Positions 33,299 to 43,048 of a stretch of 64,000 bases of DNA are shown piece by piece. The stretch is taken from positions 13,147,460-13,211,459 of the forward strand of contig CM057233.1 of assembly GCA_029891385.1 (NCBI GenBank), given 5' to 3'. Below the pieces are notes generated by a model. That model saw nothing but the letters and a program-made list of their open reading frames with translations. It was not told where the DNA came from and did no database searches. How positions within the stretch are numbered: position 1 is the stretch's first letter; each line of letters opens with the position of its first letter. The translations under genes and the position numbers were made by a program. The stretch comes from Erythroxylum novogranatense. Taxonomy: Eukaryota; Streptophyta; Magnoliopsida; Malpighiales; Erythroxylaceae.

Positions 33299-33540
33299 TT
33301 GGACCCCATTTCCAGAGCCCAACTATCGGGAATATCATAAGACGTGAGCGTATTTCCTTGTAGGGTTATTTCAATGAAATCTCCTTAGCCAACACCAGTT
33401 CATCTTTATTCTCACAACACCCCAAAAATTTCCTATTTGATCAATAGTTATACGTCAATCCATTCATATGTTTATATCCTCAATCATCACCCTAACATAT
33501 CACTAATTTGCATTTTCTCCACTAAGAACAAGCAATCAAG
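33299..33540 (-). repeat. LTR fragment resembling element 6 LTR end
   Basis: TGTTGGACCCCATTTCCAGAGCCCAAC at the start resembles the element 6 LTR end at 28063 (TGTTGGGCCCCGTTTCCGGAACCCAAC), and a later stretch ACACCCCAAAAATTTCC parallels ATCCCAAAAGTTG there. It has no primer site and stops where element 4 gag sequence begins. It is probably a truncated minus-strand LTR of a related family; the right limit is approximate. Confidence 0.55.
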
Positions 33541-35910
33541 GGTAGTTTCATTGCAAAACTCAATTGTGGGAGGCAATAACAGGGTGGAGAGGAGCAGGTA
33601 CACGAACCCTCAATGAGAGCATTGTGGGAATTTTCACAAAGGAGAGTGCTTCAAGTTACTTGTAGAATGTTTTTGATGCAGGGAGAAGGGACACATGATC
33701 CAGGACTGTCCCCAAGTAACAAGGCAAGAGGGGTCACGTTTGCAAGCCCTGAGGTGGGCAGTTCTGAGGCTGCAAGGAAGGCTATTCCTCCAGAAAGTCT
33801 AAGGGGTCAGGCACAAGCAAGGGTATTTTCCATAACCAGAGAGGAAGTCGCAGTCGTGCCTATAATTGTCACATGTATGGCTCAGTTGTTTAATTATGAA
33901 GTATATGTCTTGATTAATTCTAGCTCCACGCATTCATTTGTTTCTGCAAGAATGACTTTATATGGTGTGAATTTGGTGCCATTGGAAAATCCATTGATTG
34001 TTAGTACTCCCCTAAGAAGGAATGTGATAATAAGTCAAGTGTATAGAGAATGTGAGCTCTTCATTGATGATGCTAGACTGGTAGTGGACTTATTACATAT
34101 AGACCTAAAAGGCTTAGATGTTATACTTGGGATGGATGCTATGGAGAAGTATAATGCGAAGTTAGATTGTAGCCTCAAGGAGGTGGAATTTGATTTGGGA
34201 AATGGTGAGAAGGTGATTTTTAGAGGAGGCAGAAAGACACCATCACCCAAAATTGTTTCAGCTTTGCTAGCTGACCAGATGATTAGAAAAAGGTGTGAAG
34301 CCTTCTTGGCACACGTTGTGGATACTGATGTGTAAAGGGAATTTCCAGACTTGTTTTCAGAAGACTTACCTGGTTTACCACCGGTGAGGGAAATCAAGTT
34401 TGCTATCGATTTGATTCCTGGTACCGCACGTATCTTTATACCACCTTATAGAATGGCTCCAGCTGAGTTGAAGGAGCTTAAGGAACAGTTGGAAGAACTA
34501 TTAGAGAAGGGGTACATAAGATTGAGTTTGTCACCATGGGGAGCGTCGTATCTATTTGTTAACAAGAAAGATGAAACATGGCGGATATGTATTGATTACC
34601 GGAGACTCAACAAGGTGACTATTAAGAAGAAGTATCCTTTTCCTTAGATTGATGATTTGTTTAGCCAGCTGTAGGGAGTAAAGGTCTTTTTCAAAATTGA
34701 TCTCAGGTCAGGCTATCACCAGCTTAGAATCAAGGAGTCTGATGTAAACAAGACAGCCTTTAGGACTCGTTGTGGGCATTACAAGTTCCTATTCATGCCA
34801 TTCGGATTGACCAATGCTCCAGCTGCATTTATGGATCTTATGAATAGGGTCTTTAAAGAGTATCTAGATCAGTTTATCATAGTGTTTATAGATGACATTC
34901 TGATTTATTTCAAGAGTGAAGAGGAATATGAGGAACATTTTAGGATAGTGCTGTAGATACTAAGGGAGAAGAAACTTTATGCTAAGTTCACCAAATGTGA
35001 GTTTTGGCTTCATAGGGTGGTATTCCTTGGACATGTAATTTCTCAGGATGGGGTACATGTTGATTCGAGAAAAATTGACACTATGGTGAAGTGGCATGCC
35101 CCCAAGATAGTGACAGAAGTGAGGAGTTTTCGAGGTTTGGAAGGTTATTATAGAAGTTTTATGGAAGGATTCTCTATGATAGCTACTCCACTAACCAGGT
35201 TATTGTGGAAGAATTGGAAGTTTATCTAGAGTGATGAATGCCAAAAGAGTTTTGAGGAGCTTAAGAACAGATTGACAAGTTCTCCAATTCTGACTTTGCC
35301 TATGGGAGATGAGGGCTATACAGTTTATAATGATGCTTCAAGAAAAGGTTTGGGTTGTATGTTGATGCAAAGAGACAAGGTGATAGCTTATACTTCACGA
35401 CAACTAAAGCCTTATGAGTTGAATTACCCAACTCGTGATCTGGAATTAGCAGCAATAATCTTTGCCTTGAAAATTTAGTGATATTATCTATATGGGGTTC
35501 AGACGAAGATTTTTATAGATCATAAAAGTCTCAAGTACTTACTGAGCCTGAAAGAGTTGAATTTGAGACAGAGAAAGTGGTTAGAGTTACTCAAAGATTA
35601 TGATTTATTGATTGAATACCATCCAAGCAAGGCCAATGTAGTGACAGATGCGTTAAGTAGGAAATCCTCAATAGCCCACATTTAGACAGTTTATCTATTG
35701 TTATTGGAAGAAATGGCTAAGATTAGAATAAGTTTGAAACAGGAGGAACCTGAGTGTATTATTGCTACTTTCAGGGTGAGACCGATACTCAGAGATAAGG
35801 TTAGGGAGTTACAAGCATAGAATGCATAATTGAGCAAACTTCGAGAAGAAATTTAGAATGGCAAGAATTCTGAAGTGATATTGAGGGATAATGGACTCAT
35901 AGTTGTAAGA
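33541..35910 (+). pseudogene. Element 4 gag end, protease, RT and RNase H (decayed)
   Basis: This is a 5'-truncated Ty3 element. Two zinc-knuckle remnants come first (CGNFHKGEC near 33626 and REKGHMIQDC near 33684, in another frame). From 33613 to 35910 one frame holds throughout with about ten stops and no frameshift. The protease active site reads INSSSTHSF at 33913: Asp-to-Asn and Gly-to-Ser, so it is inactive. RT keeps [15 protein letters not shown] and FIDDIL, and RNase H keeps VYNDAS, DHKSL and [10 protein letters not shown]. Stops at 34645, about 34666, 34954, 35227, 35476 and 35479 lie where related elements have Arg, Gln or Trp. The frame resumes at 45278 after element 3. Confidence 0.88.
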
Positions 35911-35915
35911 AAAAG
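35911..35915. repeat. Target-site duplication of element 3, left copy (AAAAG)
   Basis: AAAAG abuts the LTR start TGTTAGACCCC and recurs at 45273-45277. Joining 35915 to 45278 keeps the element 4 integrase frame, which confirms it. Confidence 0.95.
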
Positions 35916-36571
35916 TGTTAGACCCCGATTTTTTTTTTCATGTCATTAAGCATGAATTGTGTTAGTTATGTGATTAAGACTTAGTTTGATTAACTTGAGA
36001 ATATTAGTGGATAATTGAGGTGTAATTGCGTTTAATATGGTTTAAATAAGGCATTAGAGGATTAAATTATGTGAGGGCATTTTGGGAAATTCACTTAAGT
36101 TTGAATGGGTTTAGGCTTGTAACGAGGGGTAAGTTGGTCTTTGTTCCATGCCTTAGGTTAAGAGGAAAGAAAAGAAGAAGAGAAAAGAGAAAGAAAGGAA
36201 AATAGAAGAGAAGAGAAAGAGGAAGCGCCGTCGGTGAGAAGAGGAGAAGAGAAGAGAGGTTTTGCGATTTTTTAGTTTTCCGACTGATTTGAAGCGATTT
36301 CTGGTAAGTTTACCCTCCTTCCAACTTGTTTTAGTTGGATTAAACCCTAAGATGTCTTGAATATGTGAGAATCGAAGGTTTTAGGGTTTTAAGGTAAAAA
36401 TGGTGAGATTTCTTGGGTTGATGCATTTGTGACTGATTTTGAATTGTTTATGGGCTAGAAATGTAGTTTGAGACTTGATCTATAGTTTGGCTGTGTTGCA
36501 TTTGTGTTTAGAGAAGGATTGAATTGTGAAAATGCAGAAAAGTCAGGTTCGGAGTCGTTCTCCAAGCCCGT

Positions 36572-36776
36572 ACGTCGCGACGTGCGTATGAACACGTCGC
36601 GACATGCGAGTTCGTCGCGACGAGTGAAAATTAAATTCGTCGCGACGTGTGGGGGACGGTTCGTCGCGACGTGCGAACCTGTGTTCGCCGCGACGACGTC
36701 GAGTAGGGTGCCATGCAGCGCACACTTGTGGTCACCGCGACGAGCAGGCCGTTCACCGCGGCTTCGCCGCGGCGAG
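36572..36776. repeat. CGTCGCGACG palindrome cassette, element 3 5' LTR
   Basis: The perfect 10-bp palindrome CGTCGCGACG or a close variant starts at 36573, 36595, 36613, 36638, 36662, 36686 and about 36733, closing with CCGCGG-CTTCG-CCGCGG at about 36757. Successive distances are 22, 18, 25, 24, 24 and 47. Spacer sequence differs, so the palindrome is the conserved unit. It shares its core with element 2. Confidence 0.87.
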
Positions 36777-38119
36777 CCCCCTGTTATCCGAAAGTGAGAT
36801 TTTCATATTTTTTGGGGATATCTTTTGGTGTGGATGTCCGATTGAGGTGATTTTGGATCCGTTGTGACCTCGAAAGAAAAGACTACAAGTTCTATGAAGA
36901 AGGGAAGTTCGGAATTAGTCTGTAAGGGTTCGGAATTTTAGGAGAAAGTCAAATGTAGCCTTTTAGCGCTTTATTTTAGCTTTCCAAGCTTTAATTATAT
37001 TGCTATGGATATTAATTGTATGGAAAGTTAGTTTATTATAGGGAACCAAGCTGAGTTGACCCAATCGTAAGAGAAAGGGCAACAGTGAGTCTGATACTCA
37101 AGCGATACTAGGTGGGTAATATGTTTATGGTTATTGTGTGTATGGGCAAATTGCCTGATGTGTGCTTGCTTGTATTATATGACATTACTTGTATTGAATT
37201 ACATGAGAATTATGGAATATGCTTTTGATTATAATTATGCATGGCTTGGTAGGCCTTATGGCAATGGACAAGAATGAGAATTGAGAAAATTGTGAGAAAT
37301 GCTATGAGCATGAATGGAATGGATTATGTGATTTGTTTGGGTAAGAGAGTTACGGATGGAGTCACGTGCACGTTGACAGTAAAGCCTTCTCCTGGCTGCC
37401 CGCTTGTGGCAACGAGATCCTTGAGAAATCGGACTCGGATAGTTTACGGATCTACCTTTGGTTTATCCGGATGGATTACGTAACTCTCGAGCCATTTGTT
37501 TGTGCATACACGATTGATTTGATGAGCATAACATATGATGGAATTGATGGACTTGTTGCATAAGAATTGTTATGTTGAGAAATAGAAATTGCATGATCTA
37601 TGTTTATATGAATGTGAATTATTTGATGAATATGAAATTGCTATACATATATGCTTGATTGTGTGGCTCGTTGCCAATGGCTATAAACGTATATGCCACT
37701 GAGCTTCGCAGCTCACCCCATTACTCTCCCCTCCTCAGGTACAGATCGAGGCGATTGTCGACCTTGCAGGGCATCAGAAACTTTGAGCTAGTTAGAAGCC
37801 TTGTAGAAGTTAGTACTTTGGTTAGCCCACCAGCATTTCATCATGGAGCATACCTTTGTATTTTGTGATTAAATTTCATTTTGTATTATGTTATCTTTTG
37901 AAAATACTGGTTGAATTCCTTTGAATGACAATGGCATATGTTTTATGAATTTGAGATGAGTAATGCATGTTTAGAATGCATGTGTAGAAGATGTATATGT
38001 ATGAGTATATATATTGTTATACGAATCGAATGGTTCTGTGTATGGATGTTGGGATCGGGTCCGATGGTATAGGGAGCGCCCGTCGCAGGCGCGACCCGAG
38101 GGGCTGCCTCAGGAATTGG

Positions 38120-38181
38120 GGACTCGGGACCCGGGACCCGGGACTCGGGACCCGGGACCCGGGACCCGTGACCTGGGACCC
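38120..38181 (+). repeat. GGGACCC 7-bp minisatellite at the U5 end, element 3 5' LTR
   Basis: Nine heptamers of GGGACCC or GGGACTC-type (one GTGACCT) stand directly before the terminal AACA. The 3' LTR has only three units at the same place. This accounts for most of the LTR length difference. Confidence 0.9.
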
Positions 38182-38185
38182 AACA

Positions 38186-38204
38186 TGTTTGGTATCAGAG
38201 CGTC
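38186..38204 (+). other. Element 3 primer binding site
   Basis: TGTTTGGTATCAGAGCGTC follows the 5' LTR directly. It contains the exact plant initiator Met-tRNA site TGGTATCAGAGC. Confidence 0.92.
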
Positions 38205-38348
38205 TAGGTTTAGTGTCCTTGGCTTAGAATGCATATATGATTGTGTGATATATGATTACGTGTTGCATTGATTAAGTTACATGCATATCATGCATACATG
38301 TAGATTGCCATATAGCTAATCCTTAGTGTTTCCCTTTGAAGGAGTACG
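38205..38348 (+). other. Element 3 untranslated leader
   Basis: This is non-coding leader between the primer site and the gag ATG, with repeated ATGCATA-type words that favour no protein. Confidence 0.7.
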
Positions 38349-39610
38349 ATGCCACCTCGTAGAAGGACACGAGGAATTATGAAAGGATCTGCTGCACCGA
38401 CTCTCCGACTAGAGAGAGAGGATCGACGAGTCCGTAGCCCTGTGGAATGCCGAGGCTTCTGTAGGGCTAGGTAGTGAGCCCCTTCCTTCGTAGACTCAGG
38501 AGTCTCTGATTCCACAGGAGCCAGTGCCTCCATTGGATCCTAGATCGCATTTGAGCGTTTATCAGCATTCGTGCAAAGCTATGGGTCGATGCCTGACCTT
38601 CTGCGTCGCCTGATTCAGAAGGGCGAGCGATTTGATAGATTGAGAAAGTATGGAGCAGTTGATTTCTTTGGGACATCGATCTGAAGAAGCCGAGACATGG
38701 TGAGAAAGAGCAGAGAGAGCTTTGGACGGATGGATTGTGAGGATGACGAGAGAGTCATCTATGCTGCTAGCTTGCTTCAGGGGGATGCACTTCACTGGTG
38801 GGAGACTGTATCAGGGAGTCAGATGAGGCCAGTAGGGTTAGCATGGCCGGATTTTGTGGTTGCTTTCAGGAAGAAGTACTTGTCCGAGGTATATGTTCAG
38901 CAGAAGCAGAGGGAGTTCCTCAGTTTGACTCGAGAGGATATGTATCGTGAGTATGAGCTTGGGTTTACAGATTATCTCGGTATGCTTGGATTTGATCTTG
39001 AGCGAGGCTGCGGATGTCGCCGGTTTGAATCAGTCCGCACTGGCCATCGAGAGAAGGTGATTGTGCAGAATTTTGTGATTTCAAAGAATTGGTTGAGGCA
39101 CTCGAGAGTTGAAAATATAGAGAATATCAAAGTCTTTGTGAACAAGAAGAGAAAGGAAGAGCGATCCCAGAGAGGAGGTAGCACTAGTACTCCTATGCTG
39201 CATGTGAGTGCTAGGAGCTTCCAGATTCATTCAGAGGAGAGGAGCGATGGTGCGAGCCACCGAGGCCGATGAGGACTTTATTGTTTCTCACCAAGCCTCA
39301 GCGGTGGGTGGCGGTAGAAGGGAGATGGAGATAGATCGTTAGTCTCGAAGTGTGAGCACTGGGAGAGCTCATAGAGGAGAGTGCTTGATTGGCGGGAGCT
39401 TGTTTCAAGCTGTGGGAGAAGGGACACATTGCGGAGAGTGTCCTCGGCCTCCTGACGGAGAGAGGTCGATGCAAGCTCCAGGAGGCGAGACTATGGGATG
39501 AGGATGCGATGAAGTGGGTTGTTCAGATGCAGCTAAGAGGGTGAATCTTCCAGGGAGACCGAGAGGGTAGGCACCAGCTAGGGTGTTTGCGATGACTAGG
39601 GAGGATCTTT
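38349..39610 (+). pseudogene. gag: Element 3 gag, frameshifted
   Basis: The likely start ATG at 38349 encodes MPPRRRTRG, a basic Ty3 gag start. In the same frame, 38697-39272 encodes the core of the retrotransposon gag domain. It shows YAASLLQGDALHWWETV, then WPDFVVAFRKKYLSEVY and QREFLSLTREDMYREYE, the classical capsid motifs. Sequence between start and core contains stops, and the C-terminal part is shifted. A zinc-knuckle remnant lies at 39401-39453 (CF, then GEKGHIAESV or in another frame ending in CPRPP). It would form the particle and bind RNA if intact; here it is broken in several places. Confidence 0.85.
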
Positions 39611-39716
39611 GAGACCGCACTGTGATGTTGTCACGCAGTGCATGCAGTTATTTTCGATCTTTGTGATTGTGTTGATTGATCCGGTTCTACTCATTCGTTT
39701 GTTTCTTGAGTAGACC
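39611..39716 (+). pseudogene. Element 3 protease active-site region, frameshifted
   Basis: Around 39668-39706 the sequence encodes VLIDP and, one base out of phase, STHSFVS. Together these are the D-P-G-S-T-H-S-F protease motif seen in element 2, interrupted by a one-base loss. The rest of the protease continues in the frame that opens at 39717. This enzyme would cut the Gag-Pol chain. Confidence 0.75.
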
Positions 39717-41564
39717 GTGTGTGATATGATTTTGAGCCCTTTGGATACTCCGCTGATGGTGAGTACTCCAATCGGTCAGTACATTGTGATTAGTCAAGTA
39801 TATAGAGGTTGTGAGATTCGCATTGGTGGAGAACTTCTAGTGGTAGATTTGATGCCACTGAAGATGAGCGGTTTAGATGTGATTTTGGGCATGGATACAT
39901 TGGAAAAGTACAATGTCCGTTTGGATTGTAAACAGAAGACAGTGGAATTTGGTTTGGGTGATGGCAGAAAACTAGTGTTTACTGGGGATAGGAAAGCGAG
40001 TCCGCCCAGAATTGTTTTAGCTATGATAGCAGAGAGGATGATGAGTAAAGGATGGGAGGCATTCTTGGCCTATGTGGTGGACACCAGAGCTGATAGAGGA
40101 AAGTTGGAGGATATTCCAGTAGTTAGGGATTTCTCGGACGTCTTTCCCGAGGAATTGCCAGGACTACCGCCAGTTCGGAAGATTGAGTTTCCGATCGAGC
40201 TTTTGTCAGGTACAAGGCCGATTTCAATTCCGCCCTATCGGATGGCTCCAGCGGAATTGAAAGAGCTTAAGGAGCAATTGGAGGAGTTATTGGAGAAAGG
40301 GTATATCAGGCCGAGTTCTTCACCATGGGGAGCTCCGGTCCTGTTTGTAAACAAGAAAGATGGATCCTTGAGAATGTGTGTGGACTACAGGAAGCTGAAT
40401 CAAGTTACGGTGAAGAACAAGTATCCGCTTCCTCGCATTGATGATCTGTTTGATCAATTGCAAGGAGCGAGGATCTTTTCGAAGATCGATTTGAGATCGG
40501 GTTATCACCAGTTGAGGATTAAGGAGTCAGATGTGCCGAAGTCTGCTTTCAGGACTCGGTATGGGCATTTTGAGTTTTTGGTTATGCCCTTCGGATTGAC
40601 GAATGCTCCGGCAGCGTTTATGGATTTGATGAATCGGGTATTTAAGCCATTCTTGGACCAATTTATCATTGTCTTCATTGATGATATATTGGTGTATTCC
40701 AAGAGTGATGAGCAGCATGAGGAGCATTTGAGGATGGCTTTGGAGACTTTGAGGATGAATGAGTTGTATACCAAATTCGATAAATGCGAATTTTGGCTAA
40801 AGGAAGTTGCATTTCTTGGACACGTGATCTCAGAGCAAGGAGTTCATGTGGATCCAAAGAAGATAGAAGCTGTGGTAAGTTGGGAAGCACCGAAGAATGT
40901 AGCAGAAGTGAGAAGCTTTCTGGGTTTAGCAGGCTATTACAGGAGATTCGTGGAGGGATTTTCCTTGATAGCCGCTCCGATGACGAAATTGCTGAGAAAG
41001 AATCAGAAGTTTGATTGGAGTGAGGATTGTCAGAGGAGCTTTAAGGAGCTCAAACGCAGATTGACGAGCGCCCCGATTTTGGTTTTGCCTTCGGGAGATG
41101 AAGGTTATTCGGTGTATAGTGATGCTTCAAGGAAGGGTCTTGGCTGTGTTTTGATGCAGGGAGATCGGGTGATTGCTTATGCTTCAAGGCAGTTGAAGCC
41201 TTATGAGCTGAATTATCCGACACATGATTTGGAGTTAGCAGCGATGATCTTTGCTTTGAAGATTTGGCGGCATTATCTGTATGGAGTTCAGACTCGGATC
41301 TTCACTGATCATAAGAGTCTGAAGTATTTGCTGAGTCAGAAGGAATTGAATTTGAGGCAGAGAAGGTGGATCGAGCTACTCAAAGATTATGACTTATTGA
41401 TTGAGTATCATCCGGGCAAGGCCAATGTTGTGGCGGATGCCTTGAGCAGGAAGTCTTCGATTGCTCATGTTCGATCGGTTTATCTTCCTTTATTGGAAGA
41501 GATGGCCAAGCTTACGATAAGCTTGAAGCAGGAGGAGTCGGATTGCCTTCTAGTTAATTTTTGA
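39717..41564 (+). pseudogene. pol: Element 3 pol: protease end, RT and RNase H (615 codons open)
   Basis: This is the longest open frame in the window. The first 80 residues are the protease remainder ([26 protein letters not shown]). RT follows with [63 protein letters not shown] and VFIDDIL; the two catalytic Asp codons are at 40680-40685. RNase H shows [31 protein letters not shown] and [16 protein letters not shown], with its D-E-D-D set visible. It ends at TGA 41562-41564, in frame with integrase and explained by one CGA-to-TGA change. Upstream frameshifts cut it off from a proper start. Confidence 0.94.
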
Positions 41565-42839
41565 GTGAGACCGATTCTTAGGGAGAAGGTTAGGGAATTG
41601 CAGGCTCAGGATGCAGAGTTGAGCAAGCTTCGAGATGAGATTCGGAATGGCAGAGTTTCTGAGATAGATGTGCAGGATGATGGGCTTATGACAGTAGGAA
41701 GCAGATTGTGTATTCCTGATGTGCAGGAGGTGAAGGCTGAGATTATGGATGAGGTACACAATGTGCCTTATGCCATGCATCCAGGTAGCACTAGGATGTA
41801 TAGAGATTTGAGAGAGCAGTTTTGGTGGAAAGGCATGAAGAGGGATATAGCAGAGTTCGTCAGTAAGTGTCTAGTGTGTCAGCAAGTCAAGGCTGAACAC
41901 CAGGCACCTTCGGGCAAGTTGAGGCCGTTGCCTATTCCGGAGTGGAAGTGGCAACGAGTGACGATGGACTTTCTGATGGGTTTGCCCAGGACTAGTAGGA
42001 AATATGATTCCATTTGGGTGATTGTGGATAGGTTGACCAAGTCAGCCCACTTTTTGGCGATAAGACAGACTGATTCTTTGCATGTATTAGCAAAGAAGTA
42101 CATCGATGAGATCGTGAGATTGCATGAGGTTCCGGATTCGATTGTGTCCGATAGAGATCCTCGGTTTACTTCGAGGTTTTGGAGCAACTTGCAGGAAGCT
42201 TTGGGGACGAAGTTGAATTTTAGTACGGCCTTTCACCCTCAGACGGATGGTCAATCGGAGAGGACCATTCGGACTCTAGTGGGGATGCTTAGAGCATGTG
42301 TGATGGATTTTCGAGGAGCATGGGATGAGCATTTGCCGTTGGTCGAATTTGCTTATAACAATTCGTACCATTCGAGCATTCAGATGGCTCCGTATGAGGC
42401 TTTATATGGGCGGAGGTGTAGGACTCCGATTTGTTGGGATGAAGAAGGAGAGAGGCAATTGGAAGGACCAGAATTGATTCAGACGACGGTCGATAAAGTC
42501 AATCTGGTTAGCGGTGGCAAGGCAAAGACAGATGTAATGAAGAGTTATGTTGATGTTCACCGATAGGACATGAAGTATGAGGTCGGTGAGAAAGTGTTCC
42601 TTAAGACATCTCCTTAGAAAGGAGTATTGAGATTCGGCAAGAAGGGTAAGCTGAGTCCGAGGTATGTGGGTCCTTATGAGATCCTTGAGAGGATTGGGCC
42701 ACTCGCCTACAGATTGGTGTTACCTCCAGAGTTGTCGCAGATTCACGATGTCTTTCATGTGTCTATGTTGAGGAGGTATAGATCGGATCCTTCTCACATC
42801 ATCCAAAGCTAGTGAGGTTCAAATTGAGGATGATCCGAG
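41565..42839 (+). pseudogene. Element 3 integrase, catalytic core intact, three stops in pol
   Basis: It is in frame with RNase H after the TGA at 41562. The zinc finger is HHCC (EVHNVPYAMHPG, then KCLVCQQVK). The core triad is Asp 41967 (TMDFLMGLP), Asp 42150 (SDRDPRF) and Glu 42258 (QSERT), giving D-x60-D-x35-E, the usual retroviral spacing. TAG at 42564 (from CAG) and TAG at 42615 (from TGG) interrupt it. The GPY/F-type module ([22 protein letters not shown]) and FHVSMLRRYRSDPSHII follow. A frame break comes at about 42810. Integrase inserts the DNA copy into the genome. Confidence 0.92.
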
Positions 42840-43033
42840 TTATGAGGAGCTTCGGTGGAGATTACGGATACAAAGGAAAAGTCCTCGAGAACAAGACAGA
42901 TTCAGCTTAGTCAAAGTCCTTTGGAGGAACCATTCAGTAGAGGAGGCTACTTGGGAGCCATTGGAAGCCATGCGGGAGAAGTATCCGCATCTCTTCGATA
43001 ATTCAGGTAAATTTCGAGGACGAAATTTTCTTT
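42840..43033 (+). pseudogene. Element 3 chromodomain-like integrase tail
   Basis: In a shifted frame the sequence reads LVKVLWRNHSVEEATWE, LEAMREKYPHLFDNSG and FRGRNF. VLWRNHSVEEATWE resembles the variant chromodomain of Tekay-type chromoviruses, thought to steer insertion to chromatin. The last residues are encoded by the AATTTCG/CGAAATT inverted repeat (43010-43027). Confidence 0.8.
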
Positions 43034-43048
43034 TAAGAGGGGGAGAAA
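43034..43048 (+). other. Element 3 polypurine tract
   Basis: TAAGAGGGGGAGAAA directly abuts the 3' LTR (TGTTAGACCCC). Confidence 0.9.

Larger units (their letters stand above)
35916..38185 (+). repeat. Element 3 5' LTR (2270 bp)
   Basis: The LTR runs from TGTTAGACCCCG to GGGACCCAACA. Modules are a purine-rich stretch (36165-36250), the palindrome cassette (36572-36776), the G-box block (about 37345-37500), the GAGCTTCGCAGCTC dyad (37700), and a 7-bp minisatellite just before the end (38120-38181). Small ORFs over the cassette and minisatellite (36504-36867, 37991-38271) are repeat artefacts. Confidence 0.95.

Noticed and set aside
36573..36776. Palindrome array as a CRISPR array
   Set aside because: The repeat core is only about 10 bp, spacers are 8-15 bp, the genome is eukaryotic, and the array is in both LTRs of a retrotransposon.
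38186..38204. tRNA-like sequence as a tRNA gene
   Set aside because: TGGTATCAGAGC directly after an LTR is a primer binding site. No cloverleaf can be formed around it. The same applies at 7896, 16787 and 28042.
37991..38271. Short ORFs with repeated Gly-Thr-Arg-Asp residues as a novel repeat protein
   Set aside because: They are translations of the GGGACCC minisatellite at the LTR end and are lost in the other LTR.
39717..42566. Long pol ORFs as host genes or a plant pararetrovirus
   Set aside because: They sit between two LTRs with a primer site, polypurine tract and 5-bp duplication and contain Ty3-type integrase. No viral movement or coat protein motif is seen.
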